Shown here piece after piece: positions 6,554-12,435 of a DNA stretch of 14,546 nt. Source of the stretch: CAJQQK01 sp963696075. Lineage in GTDB: Bacteria; Pseudomonadota; Alphaproteobacteria; Rhizobiales; Hyphomicrobiaceae. Position 1 is the first letter of the stretch; every line of letters starts with the position of its first letter. Under the pieces are notes generated by a model, which made no database searches, had not been told where the DNA came from, and worked only from the letters and a program-made list of their open reading frames with translations. The position numbers were made by a program, and so were the translations under genes. Where the stretch lies: positions 1 through 14,546 of the forward strand of contig CAVOJD010000027.1 of NCBI GenBank assembly GCA_963696075.1, read 5' to 3'.

Positions 6554-8158
6554 CACCCCATTTGACGGTTGTTCGGGGTGGCATCTGAGCCGCAGACCGT
6601 GAGGGCGGATTCCCGGTCGTGCGACGTCGTTCCGCCGGGCAGCGGATCGTTGGCTCAGTCGTGTTCCTCTTTCGTTGATCTTCAGGCTCGGATGCGGTCG
6701 CAGCTGCTCAGGTGCATAATCTCCTTGCGGCGCGTGCGAACACGTCGGCCTTTGGGAAGCTTGACGCGAACGCGAGCTTCACGCGTCTGACCGAGATCGT
6801 GACGCGGGCGCCGAGCTTGAGGAGTACGAGACGGATAGTGCCGCAGGTCGCCCGCTCGAGTTCGGTCCCGGCAAGCCCGATGCGGCGCACCGCGCACATG
6901 AGGACATAAGCGAGTGACGACAGCCAGAGCCGCAGCTGGTTCGCCCGCATCGTTGGGGTTGGCGTGCGGTCTGCGAACAGATCGCCCTGGCACTCCTTGA
7001 GCCGGTTCTCCATCTCGCCGCGCTGGCAGTAGACTGTCTCGTAGAGGAAGCGGGGCGAGCCAAATGCGGCATGGACATTGGTGACAATGAAGCGCGGGTT
7101 GGCGCCGCCGTTCGTGAACTCCGCCTTCCCGATAACGCGACGCTCGGCAGACCAGCTCTTGCGTGTCCGATATCGAAAGTCGGCGAACACCCGCGCCGGC
7201 CTGCCGGTCCGCTTCGCCTTGCGCGTGGCGAGCTTCATCTCAGGCGCGATCCGCGCTGTCAGCCGTTCGTTGCCGGCCAGCCCGAGGACGTACTGCACGC
7301 CGTGTTCCTCGCACCAGCTCATCAGATCGTCCCGGCAGAAGCCACTGTCGGCACGGATGACGATCGTGGTCCTGGGCCATTGCTGGCGGATGTGGCCAAC
7401 GATGCGGGCGACTTCTTGCGCCGCGCCGTCGGCGGCATCGTTGGCCGAAGATCGAAGCTTCGCCGCCAGCAAATGCCGGCCGCAGAAAATGTACAGCGGC
7501 AGATAGCAGTAGCAGTCGTAGTAGCCGTGAAAGTGCCGACCTTCCTGTTCGCCGTAGAGCGGATCATCGGTGGCATCGAGGTCGATGACAATGCGCATCG
7601 GCGGCTCGCGATGAGCCTCCAGGAACAGATCGACGAACAGCCGCTCGATGGCAGCACCATCGTGGTCGAGCTTGTGGTGACGGTCCCGACCGATCTTCGA
7701 GGCATGCTCCAGCCGGTTGAGCGTCGACTTGCCGGCGAGTGCCCCACCCGGCTTGTCGATGACGGCGGCGAGCGCCGGATCGAAGCGCAGCGCGTCGTGG
7801 TCGATGAGATCCTCGTAGCCGAGTGCGAGGCCGAAGATGCGCTGGCGCAGCAGGTCCGGCAGGGTGTGCTTTATGGCCTCTGCCATGCGGTGGTCGGTGA
7901 AGCAGGCCGCCAGTCGCTCGGCCAGTCTCAGCTTGCCATCGGCACCGGCGAGTAGCGCCACGCCACCATTCGATGTGATCGCGCCGCCGTCGAAGGCACC
8001 CACAAGTTTGCGGGCACCGGACCTTCCCAAATCGAGTTCGGCCTGCATACACTGTGTCGGCATAGGGGAGCACCTTCCTCTCAGATCAAGTCGTTCTCAC
8101 AAAACAACTTTCTCTGAGTCGGAGCCCCGATGCCTCTCAAGCCTGGGAGAAGTTCGGG
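6538..8158 (-). mobile_element. IS1380-family insertion sequence, 1621 bp
   Basis: An intact transposase gene sits on the minus strand between imperfect inverted ends: CCCGGCTTTCTCCCGG at 6538-6553, and the reverse complement of 8143-8158, which reads CCCGAACTTCTCCCAG. Twelve of sixteen positions match. The element is flanked by a perfect 4-bp direct repeat, CTAG, at 6534-6537 and 8159-8162, the usual target length for the family. Length, gene and duplication all indicate a complete and fairly recent insertion. Confidence 0.93.
6708..8063 (-). CDS. IS1380-family transposase
   Basis: This 451-residue DDE transposase has the family's normal length and an uninterrupted frame. The N-terminal part contains the typical FDGGAITSNGGVALLAGAD and the LRQRIFGLALGYEDLIDHD and KSTLNRLEH blocks. 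The catalytic triad is likely D161 (or D163) in IVIDLDATDDPLYG, D239 in IVIRADSGFC, and E350 or E352 in YCQRGEMENRLKE. The last two blocks are hallmarks of IS1380. A GGAAGG lies about 10 bases before ATG 8063, and M6 is an alternative start. The gene should be functional. Confidence 0.94.
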   Translation of the reverse strand: MPTQCMQAELDLGRSGARKLVGAFDGGAITSNGGVALLAGADGKLRLAERLAACFTDHRMAEAIKHTLPDLLRQRIFGLALGYEDLIDHDALRFDPALAAVIDKPGGALAGKSTLNRLEHASKIGRDRHHKLDHDGAAIERLFVDLFLEAHREPPMRIVIDLDATDDPLYGEQEGRHFHGYYDCYCYLPLYIFCGRHLLAAKLRSSANDAADGAAQEVARIVGHIRQQWPRTTIVIRADSGFCRDDLMSWCEEHGVQYVLGLAGNERLTARIAPEMKLATRKAKRTGRPARVFADFRYRTRKSWSAERRVIGKAEFTNGGANPRFIVTNVHAAFGSPRFLYETVYCQRGEMENRLKECQGDLFADRTPTPTMRANQLRLWLSSLAYVLMCAVRRIGLAGTELERATCGTIRLVLLKLGARVTISVRRVKLAFASSFPKADVFARAARRLCT

Positions 8159-8162
8159 CTAG
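8143..8162. repeat. Right terminal repeat and CTAG target duplication of the IS1380-family element
   Basis: The terminal repeat covers 8143-8158 (ending TTCGGG) and the second CTAG copy 8159-8162. This end lies upstream of the transposase gene, 80 bases from its ATG. Confidence 0.85.
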
Positions 8163-8174
8163 GCAGCACTGCCC

Positions 8175-8381
8175 TCAAAAGCGGCCACGATGTGCTCGAC
8201 CGGCTACAAGTTCGATGGGCCAGTTGCCGACATTGGCGATGGTCAGGTTTGTTGGAAGTTCGATTTGCGATCGATACCCTGTCTGACGTCGCGTCGGGCA
8301 GGACCAGTATTCGAACATCCAGTTTGAGCAGAGCGACATCTGTGTTCTGCGTACCCTGTTCTCGATAGCAATCGATTGCAT
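8175..8381 (-). CDS. Possible small orphan protein between two IS elements
   Basis: A 68-residue frame lies wholly in the 230-base strip between the IS1380- and IS2-like elements. Its sequence looks more protein-like than the other short frames here (SNWMFEYWSCPTRR, then SQIELPTNLTIANVGNWPIEL). It has no signal peptide and matches no family I know. The start could also be M15 or M22. AGAGG stands about 11 bases before the first ATG, too far to be strong. The IS2-like insertion begins 15 bases upstream of the ATG, so its promoter, or an original N-terminal part, may have been cut off. It could equally be a remnant or a chance frame. Confidence 0.3.
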   Translation of the reverse strand: MQSIAIENRVRRTQMSLCSNWMFEYWSCPTRRQTGYRSQIELPTNLTIANVGNWPIELVAGRAHRGRF

Positions 8382-8395
8382 TCGCGTGGAGCCTC

Positions 8396-8424
8396 TGAAC
8401 TGGCCCCCGTTCTGACCGGACACC
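8396..8424. repeat. Left terminal inverted repeat of the IS2-like element
   Basis: About 29 bp, TGAACTGGCCCCC followed by ...CTGACCGGACACC. It pairs imperfectly, with one gap, with 9730-9757. It is preceded by the target copy GCCTC at 8391-8395. Confidence 0.75.
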
Positions 8425-8551
8425 CGGCGTAAGCAGGAGGGCTTAGGGTTATTCCTAGGTGTTCCGTCCCGGATGATCACATAGACCCTCGCCGGCGAGC
8501 GTTGTTCGTGGCACGCTCCATCTTGAGCGAGATTTGGGACACGGGGCGAGC

Positions 8552-8902
8552 ATGCTGATTTCTCTTCACAAGCAGGCGACGACCACGCCGAAGGTGCGGG
8601 CGGCGATCCGGGCGAGCGACGAGCCGGCGTGGGTCCTGGCGGGGCGGCATGGGGTCTCCGAGCAGACTGTCTGGAAATGGCGCAAGCTGTTGGCAGATGG
8701 GGGGACCGCCGCCGTGGGATCGGACGAAGACGTCGTCGGCGCATCCGAGGTCAGGAAGCTCGAAGCGCGTATCCGGGAACTCGAACGCCAGCTTGGGCGG
8801 AAGACGCTGGAAGTCGAGATTCTGAAAGAAGCGCTCGACAAGTCCCAGGCAAAAAAACCGACGTTGCTGTCGTACTCGCCCAGGACGGGAGGTGGCCGAT
8901 GA
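8552..8902 (+). CDS. Chimeric OrfA: IS481-type N-terminus joined to IS2-type OrfA C-terminus
   Basis: A 116-residue DNA-binding protein in one unbroken frame. Residues 1-45 (MLISLHKQATTTPKVRAAIR..., HTH ...VSEQTVWKWRK) are what I know as the start of IS481-family transposases. IS3 OrfA proteins of the IS2 subgroup normally begin with an RRRWS-type helix-turn-helix, absent here. From L46 (LLADGGTAAVGSDEDVV, then the leucine-rich coiled coil VRKLEARIRELERQLGRKT, EVEILKEAL) the sequence is typical IS2-type OrfA. The switch lies at W43-R44-K45 (TGGCGCAAG, 8678-8686), a motif both families share at this point. The frame ends by overlapping the orfB ATG (ATGA, 8899-8902). The frame could start six codons earlier, but the IS481 comparison fixes M at 8552. 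The DNA specificity of the chimera is unlikely to match the element's ends. Confidence 0.75.
   Translation: MLISLHKQATTTPKVRAAIRASDEPAWVLAGRHGVSEQTVWKWRKLLADGGTAAVGSDEDVVGASEVRKLEARIRELERQLGRKTLEVEILKEALDKSQAKKPTLLSYSPRTGGGR
8851..8857 (+). other. Programmed -1 frameshift site (A7) between orfA and orfB
   Basis: Seven A residues are read in the orfA frame as gcA-AAA-AAA, the A-AAA-AAA slippery heptamer. OrfB lies in the -1 frame, and that frame is open across the site (KKTDVAVVLAQDGRWPMKT), so slippage would give the OrfAB fusion that IS3 elements need for transposition. Confidence 0.75.
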
Positions 8903-9723
8903 AGACCATCGCCACGACGCTCGGCATTGCCCGGTCCAATCTCCACGACCGTGTGCGAGGGACTGGCGAGCCGCGTCCGAAGCCCTACAAAGCGAAGGAC
9001 GCGGCGGTGCTTCAGCACATTCGGGAACTGGTGGCGACGCGCCCGACCTACGGCTACCGCCGCATCACGGCGTTGCTGAACCGCCGGTTCGCCAATGAAA
9101 ACAGACCGCTCGTCAACCACAAGCGCGTCTACCGGATTATGAAGCAGCATGGGCTCCTGCTCGCCCGCCATACCGCTCAGAGACCGGGGCGCACGCATGA
9201 CGGCAAGGTCATCGTCATGCGCTCGGATGTGCGCTGGTGCTCCGACGGGTTCGAGTTCACCTGCTGGAACGGTGAGGTCGTCCGCGTGGTGTTCGCCATA
9301 GACGCGCACGACCGCGAGATCATCGCCTGGCGGGCGGTGACCGGCGGCGGCATCTCCGGCGACATGGTGCGCGATATGATGCTTGAGGCCGTCGAGACGC
9401 GCTTCGGACAACTCCGAGCGCCGCATCCCGTCGAGTGGCTTGCGGACAACGGTAGCCCTTACACCGCTAAACCGACCCGTGCGTTCGCGCAGGCGCTCAA
9501 TCTGACGCCTTGCTTCACACCCGTCGCTAGCCCCGAAAGCAATGGCCTGTCTGAAGCCTTCGTGAAAACCTTCAAGCGCGACTATGTCCGGGTGCATCCG
9601 CTCCCTGACGCTGAAACCGCGTTGTCGTTGATCGCCGGGTAGATCGAGGATTACAACGAGATACATCCACATTCCGGGCTCAGGATGCGCTCGCCTCGCG
9701 AGCACAGACGCGCCCAATCATGA
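8899..9723 (+). pseudogene. IS3-family (IS2 subgroup) OrfB transposase, interrupted by an amber codon
   Basis: The catalytic half of the transposase. An HTH_21-like region (IRELVATRPTYGYRRITALL, 41-60) precedes an rve-type DDE domain with D116 (RWCSDGFEF), D183 (WLADNGS) and E219 (ESNGLSEAF), the last two 35 residues apart as expected. The frame stops at TAG (9640-9642) after 247 residues. Without that codon it continues with IEDYNEIHPHSGLRMRSPRE to a TGA at 9721-9723. That tail is the conserved end of the family, so the TAG most likely replaced a Trp codon (TGG). The truncated protein keeps the triad but loses the last conserved block. No frameshift is seen. Confidence 0.85.
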
Positions 9724-9729
9724 CGCCAG

Positions 9730-9757
9730 GGTGTCCGGTCGGACAGGGGCAACTCCA
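9730..9757. repeat. Right terminal inverted repeat of the IS2-like element
   Basis: About 28 bp, GGTGTCCGGTCGG...GGGGCAACTCCA. It begins seven bases after the original orfB stop at 9721-9723. It is followed by the target copy ACCTC at 9758-9762, 4 of 5 identical to the left copy. It ends 91 bases before the ABC operon start codon. Confidence 0.75.
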
Positions 9758-9848
9758 ACCTCATTGGCCCTGCTCAAAGATGTAGCTATCTGCCCAAGAA
9801 AGGTGCAGACTGCTGTTCTTTGGTGCAGTGGCTATCCTTGAGGAACCC
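9758..9848 (+). promoter_or_regulatory. Leader of the ABC operon with a weak promoter candidate and a 20-base spaced repeat
   Basis: These 91 bases separate the IS2-like end from the operon. TTGGCC (9764-9769) and TATCTG (9787-9792) are 17 bases apart, a poor but correctly spaced pair. GGTGCAG occurs twice on the same face of the helix, at 9802-9808 and 9822-9828. The original promoter may lie beyond the insertion and now be cut off, and the present expression source is unknown. Confidence 0.25.
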
Positions 9849-10910
9849 ATGGCGTCAGTGGATATCCGCGAAGTTCGAAAGTCGTTTGGCGACGTGGAAG
9901 TGCTTCACGGTGTGAGTGTCCCGATTTCGGATGGTGAGTTCGTCGTCCTCGTCGGGCCCTCGGGCTGCGGCAAGTCGACGTTGCTGCGCATGCTGGCCGG
10001 ACTCGAAAATATAACGGGCGGCGAAATCGCGATTGGGGATCGGGTCGTCAATCACGTCCATCCCAAAGAGCGCGACATCGCCATGGTGTTTCAGAACTAT
10101 GCGCTCTACCCGCACATGACGGTCGGGCAGAACATGGGCTTCTCTTTGAAGTTGCGCAAAACCGACAAAGCAACGATTGACGACCGCGTCGCGCGCGCAG
10201 CAGAAATCCTGGGACTGACAGAGCTTCTCGGACGCTTCCCCCGCCAGCTTTCCGGCGGCCAGCGCCAACGCGTCGCCATGGGCCGCGCGATCGTGCGCGA
10301 CCCGCAGGTCTTCTTGTTCGATGAGCCGCTCTCCAACCTCGATGCAAAGTTGCGCGTTGCCATGCGCACCGAGATCAAGGAACTGCACCAACGCCTCAAG
10401 ACGACCACCGTCTACGTCACCCACGACCAGATCGAGGCGATGACGATGGCGGACAAAATCGTAGTCATGAACGATGGCATCATCGAGCAGATGGGCACGC
10501 CGCTCGACCTCTATGACAACCCGGCAAACACCTTCGTTGCGGGTTTCATCGGCTCGCCCGCGATGAACTTCATCGACGGGACGCTGCGCACCGGCGCGGC
10601 GCCCTACATCGAAGTTGCCGATGGGGCGAAGTTTTCTCTCTCCAACACCGCCGGCGGCGTCGATGGCCAGCCAGTGACGATGGGCATTCGTCCCGAGCAC
10701 CTGATGATCGACGAAGATGGCACCGAGGGCGATGTCGTCGTCGTCGAGCCGACCGGCTCGGAAACCCAGGTGGTCGTTCGCATTGGCGGGCGCGACGTCA
10801 TCGGCGTGTTTCGCGAACGCCATGACTTCCGCCCCGGCGAACGCATTCATTTTCACGCCAATCCGGACTTCGTGCACCTGTTTGACCAGAACACCGGCCG
10901 GCATCTGTGA
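9849..10910 (+). CDS. Carbohydrate-type ABC importer ATPase (MalK/UgpC family)
   Basis: A 353-residue ATPase that powers the importer encoded behind it, on the cytoplasmic face of the membrane. All nucleotide-binding motifs are intact: Walker A GPSGCGKST (36-44), Q82, signature LSGGQ (134-138), Walker B VFLFDEP (154-160), D-loop SNLDA (162-166) and H192. A C-terminal OB/TOBE-type domain (about 235-353) ends with the usual FVHLFDQNTGRHL. The length is that of MalK/UgpC proteins. An in-frame GTG at 9828 exists. ATG 9849 is preferred because GAGGA lies directly upstream and family proteins begin near here. First gene of the operon, 63 bases before the binding-protein gene. Confidence 0.93.
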   Translation: MASVDIREVRKSFGDVEVLHGVSVPISDGEFVVLVGPSGCGKSTLLRMLAGLENITGGEIAIGDRVVNHVHPKERDIAMVFQNYALYPHMTVGQNMGFSLKLRKTDKATIDDRVARAAEILGLTELLGRFPRQLSGGQRQRVAMGRAIVRDPQVFLFDEPLSNLDAKLRVAMRTEIKELHQRLKTTTVYVTHDQIEAMTMADKIVVMNDGIIEQMGTPLDLYDNPANTFVAGFIGSPAMNFIDGTLRTGAAPYIEVADGAKFSLSNTAGGVDGQPVTMGIRPEHLMIDEDGTEGDVVVVEPTGSETQVVVRIGGRDVIGVFRERHDFRPGERIHFHANPDFVHLFDQNTGRHL

Positions 10911-10973
10911 TGCATCCACGACCGATGTAAAGCCGCATAAAAAATTTAAAAATACACTGGAGGAATTGCAGAA
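10911..10973 (+). promoter_or_regulatory. A-rich leader and strong ribosome site of the binding-protein gene
   Basis: A run of A/T (TAAAAAATTTAAAAATA, 10938-10954) is followed by GGAGGA (10959-10964), nine bases before ATG 10974. An unstructured A-rich stretch before a near-perfect Shine-Dalgarno would favour high translation of the binding protein compared with the other operon genes, which have much weaker sites. That effect is inferred. Confidence 0.5.
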
Positions 10974-12320
10974 ATGACCGACAAATCCCTGAGTCGCCGC
11001 GGAGTCCTCAAAAGCACGGCCGCGGCCGGCGCAATCGCCGCCGTCGGCTCCTCGACCAACCTGTTCGGCTTTGCCGACGCCTGGGCCGCCGACAACCCGT
11101 TCAAGCCGGAAAGTGGTGCCAAGCTCCAGCTCACCCGTTGGAAGCGCTTCGTTCAATCCGAAGATGACGCCTTCCGTGAAATAGTCGCCTCATTCACCAA
11201 GGCAACCGGCGTCGAAATCTCTGTCGCCGAAGAAGGCCTTGACGACATTCAGCCCAAAGCAGCCGTTGCCGCCAACACCGGCCAGGGCGCCGACCTATTT
11301 TGGGGCATCTTTTCCTTCCCCCACCTCTTTCCCACCCAGGCGTTAGATCTGACCGACGCGGCCGACTATCTTGGCAACAAATACGGGGGCTGGAGTGACG
11401 CCGCCGTGGTCTACGGACGCGGTTCCGGCAAAAAGTGGGTCTGCATGCCGGTCGCTGTGGTCGGCAACGAGATCAACTTTAGACGTTCATCGATCGAAAA
11501 GGCAGGCTTCAAGGAAGTGCCAAAAGACACCGACGGCTTCCTTGAAATGATGAAGGCACTTAAGGCCCAAGGCACGCCGGGCGGCTTCGCGCTCGGTCAC
11601 GCCTCGGGCGATGGCAATTCGTGGACTCATTGGTTGCTGTGGTCGCACGGCGGCAAGCTCGTCGATGAGAACGACAAGGTTGCAATCGATTCGCCGGAAA
11701 CCCGCGCTGCCCTCGAGTATTGCAAGAAGCTCTACGATGCCTCCGCGCCGGGTACGATTTCGTGGAACGACTCTTTCAACAACAAGGCATTCCTCTCGGG
11801 GCAGATCCACGTCACCAACAATGGCATTTCGATTTATGCCGCAGCCCAACGAAATGCCGCCAACGGCGACGCCCAGGCCAAGGAAGTCGCCGACGACATG
11901 GACCACTCGTACTACCCCATCGGTCCCGTCGGCAAACCGACCGAGTTCCAGGCCGTGTTCCCAATCATGGGCATGAACTACACCAAGTATCCGAACGCGG
12001 TTAAGGCCTTCCTGACGTACTGGATGGAAGCTGACCAGTACAACAAATGGCTGCAGGGTTCGGTGGGTTACGTCACGCACACGCTCAAGGCGTACAGCGA
12101 CAACCCGGTCTGGAAGGAAGATCCCAAACGCGCGGTGTTCCGCGATTGTGCCGAACGTACGCTGCCGTTTGGCTGGCCCGGCACAATCGGTGAGAAGGCG
12201 GCCGCCGCCATGGCCGACTTCATCGTCGTCGATATGTTCGCCAACTTCGCCTCGGGCCGGGTGAGCGCTGACGAGGCTATCAAGCAGGCCGCACGTCAAA
12301 CCCAGCGTATTTACCGCTAG
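10974..12320 (+). CDS. Tat-exported ABC substrate-binding protein (family 1, sugar or polyol type)
   Basis: A 448-residue periplasmic protein that captures the substrate and hands it to the permease pair. The signal peptide carries a twin-arginine motif, S7-R8-R9-G-V-L12-K13, a mild hydrophobic stretch rich in Ala/Gly, and a probable cut near AWA|AD (residues 38-39). This points to export in folded form by Tat. The mature part has the layout of family 1 solute-binding proteins (an opening strand KLQLTRWKRF, then GADLFWG, VVGNEINFRRSSIEKAGF, and Trp/Tyr-rich stretches likely to stack on sugar rings). I cannot tell the substrate, and no catabolic gene is visible nearby. An interrupted second position is followed by the hairpin at 12336-12365. 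Confidence 0.9.
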   Translation: MTDKSLSRRGVLKSTAAAGAIAAVGSSTNLFGFADAWAADNPFKPESGAKLQLTRWKRFVQSEDDAFREIVASFTKATGVEISVAEEGLDDIQPKAAVAANTGQGADLFWGIFSFPHLFPTQALDLTDAADYLGNKYGGWSDAAVVYGRGSGKKWVCMPVAVVGNEINFRRSSIEKAGFKEVPKDTDGFLEMMKALKAQGTPGGFALGHASGDGNSWTHWLLWSHGGKLVDENDKVAIDSPETRAALEYCKKLYDASAPGTISWNDSFNNKAFLSGQIHVTNNGISIYAAAQRNAANGDAQAKEVADDMDHSYYPIGPVGKPTEFQAVFPIMGMNYTKYPNAVKAFLTYWMEADQYNKWLQGSVGYVTHTLKAYSDNPVWKEDPKRAVFRDCAERTLPFGWPGTIGEKAAAAMADFIVVDMFANFASGRVSADEAIKQAARQTQRIYR

Positions 12321-12335
12321 GGTGCATCAGTCCGC

Positions 12336-12365
12336 GCTCTGGCCAGGCTGCGGTTTGGCCAGAGC
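12336..12365 (+). terminator. Intercistronic hairpin after the binding-protein gene
   Basis: GCTCTGGCCA (12336-12345) and TGGCCAGAGC (12356-12365) form a perfect 10-bp stem with a 10-base loop, 16 bases after the binding-protein stop. Only three T residues follow, so it is a weak or partial terminator, or a 3' barrier to RNA decay. Such structures between binding-protein and permease genes (as in mal and similar operons) keep the binding protein more abundant. The stem is seen directly; the role is inferred. Confidence 0.7.
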
Positions 12366-12435
12366 TTTCCCTCCCTCACCTGGGCGCGCGCAATGAGCGA
12401 GCCGCGTGAGATCCCAATAGGCCCACACAGGCCCG

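Larger units (their letters stand above)
8396..9757 (+). mobile_element. IS3-family (IS2 subgroup) element with an IS481-like 5' part; decayed
   Basis: The ends match the IS2 pattern as I know it: the left end starts TGAACTGGCCCCC (8396) and the right end finishes GGGGCAACTCCA (9757). Both run into a shared inner ACCGGACACC / GGTGTCCGGT at 8415-8424 and 9730-9739. The termini are TG...CA. The 5-bp flanks are GCCTC (8391-8395) and ACCTC (9758-9762), a target duplication with one change, so the insertion is old. Inside are orfA and orfB with a slippery A7. The first 45 codons of orfA are IS481-type, and orfB has an amber stop. The element looks unable to move by itself. Confidence 0.85.

Noticed and set aside
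7071..7955. Long plus-strand frame (294 codons) opposite the IS1380-family transposase
   Set aside because: Antisense shadow; GC-rich codon bias on one strand keeps the opposite frame open.
8566..9717. Long minus-strand frame (383 codons) across the IS2-like element
   Set aside because: It is antisense to orfA and orfB, and matches no family.
9828..9830. GTG as the start of the ATPase
   Set aside because: The ATG at 9849 has GAGGA directly upstream and gives the normal family N-terminus.
9855..11156. Long minus-strand frame (433 codons) opposite the ATPase gene
   Set aside because: Shadow of the MalK-like gene, whose motifs are all intact on the plus strand.
11487..12299. Minus-strand frame (270 codons) opposite the binding-protein gene
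   Set aside because: Shadow frame; no ribosome site or recognisable domain.
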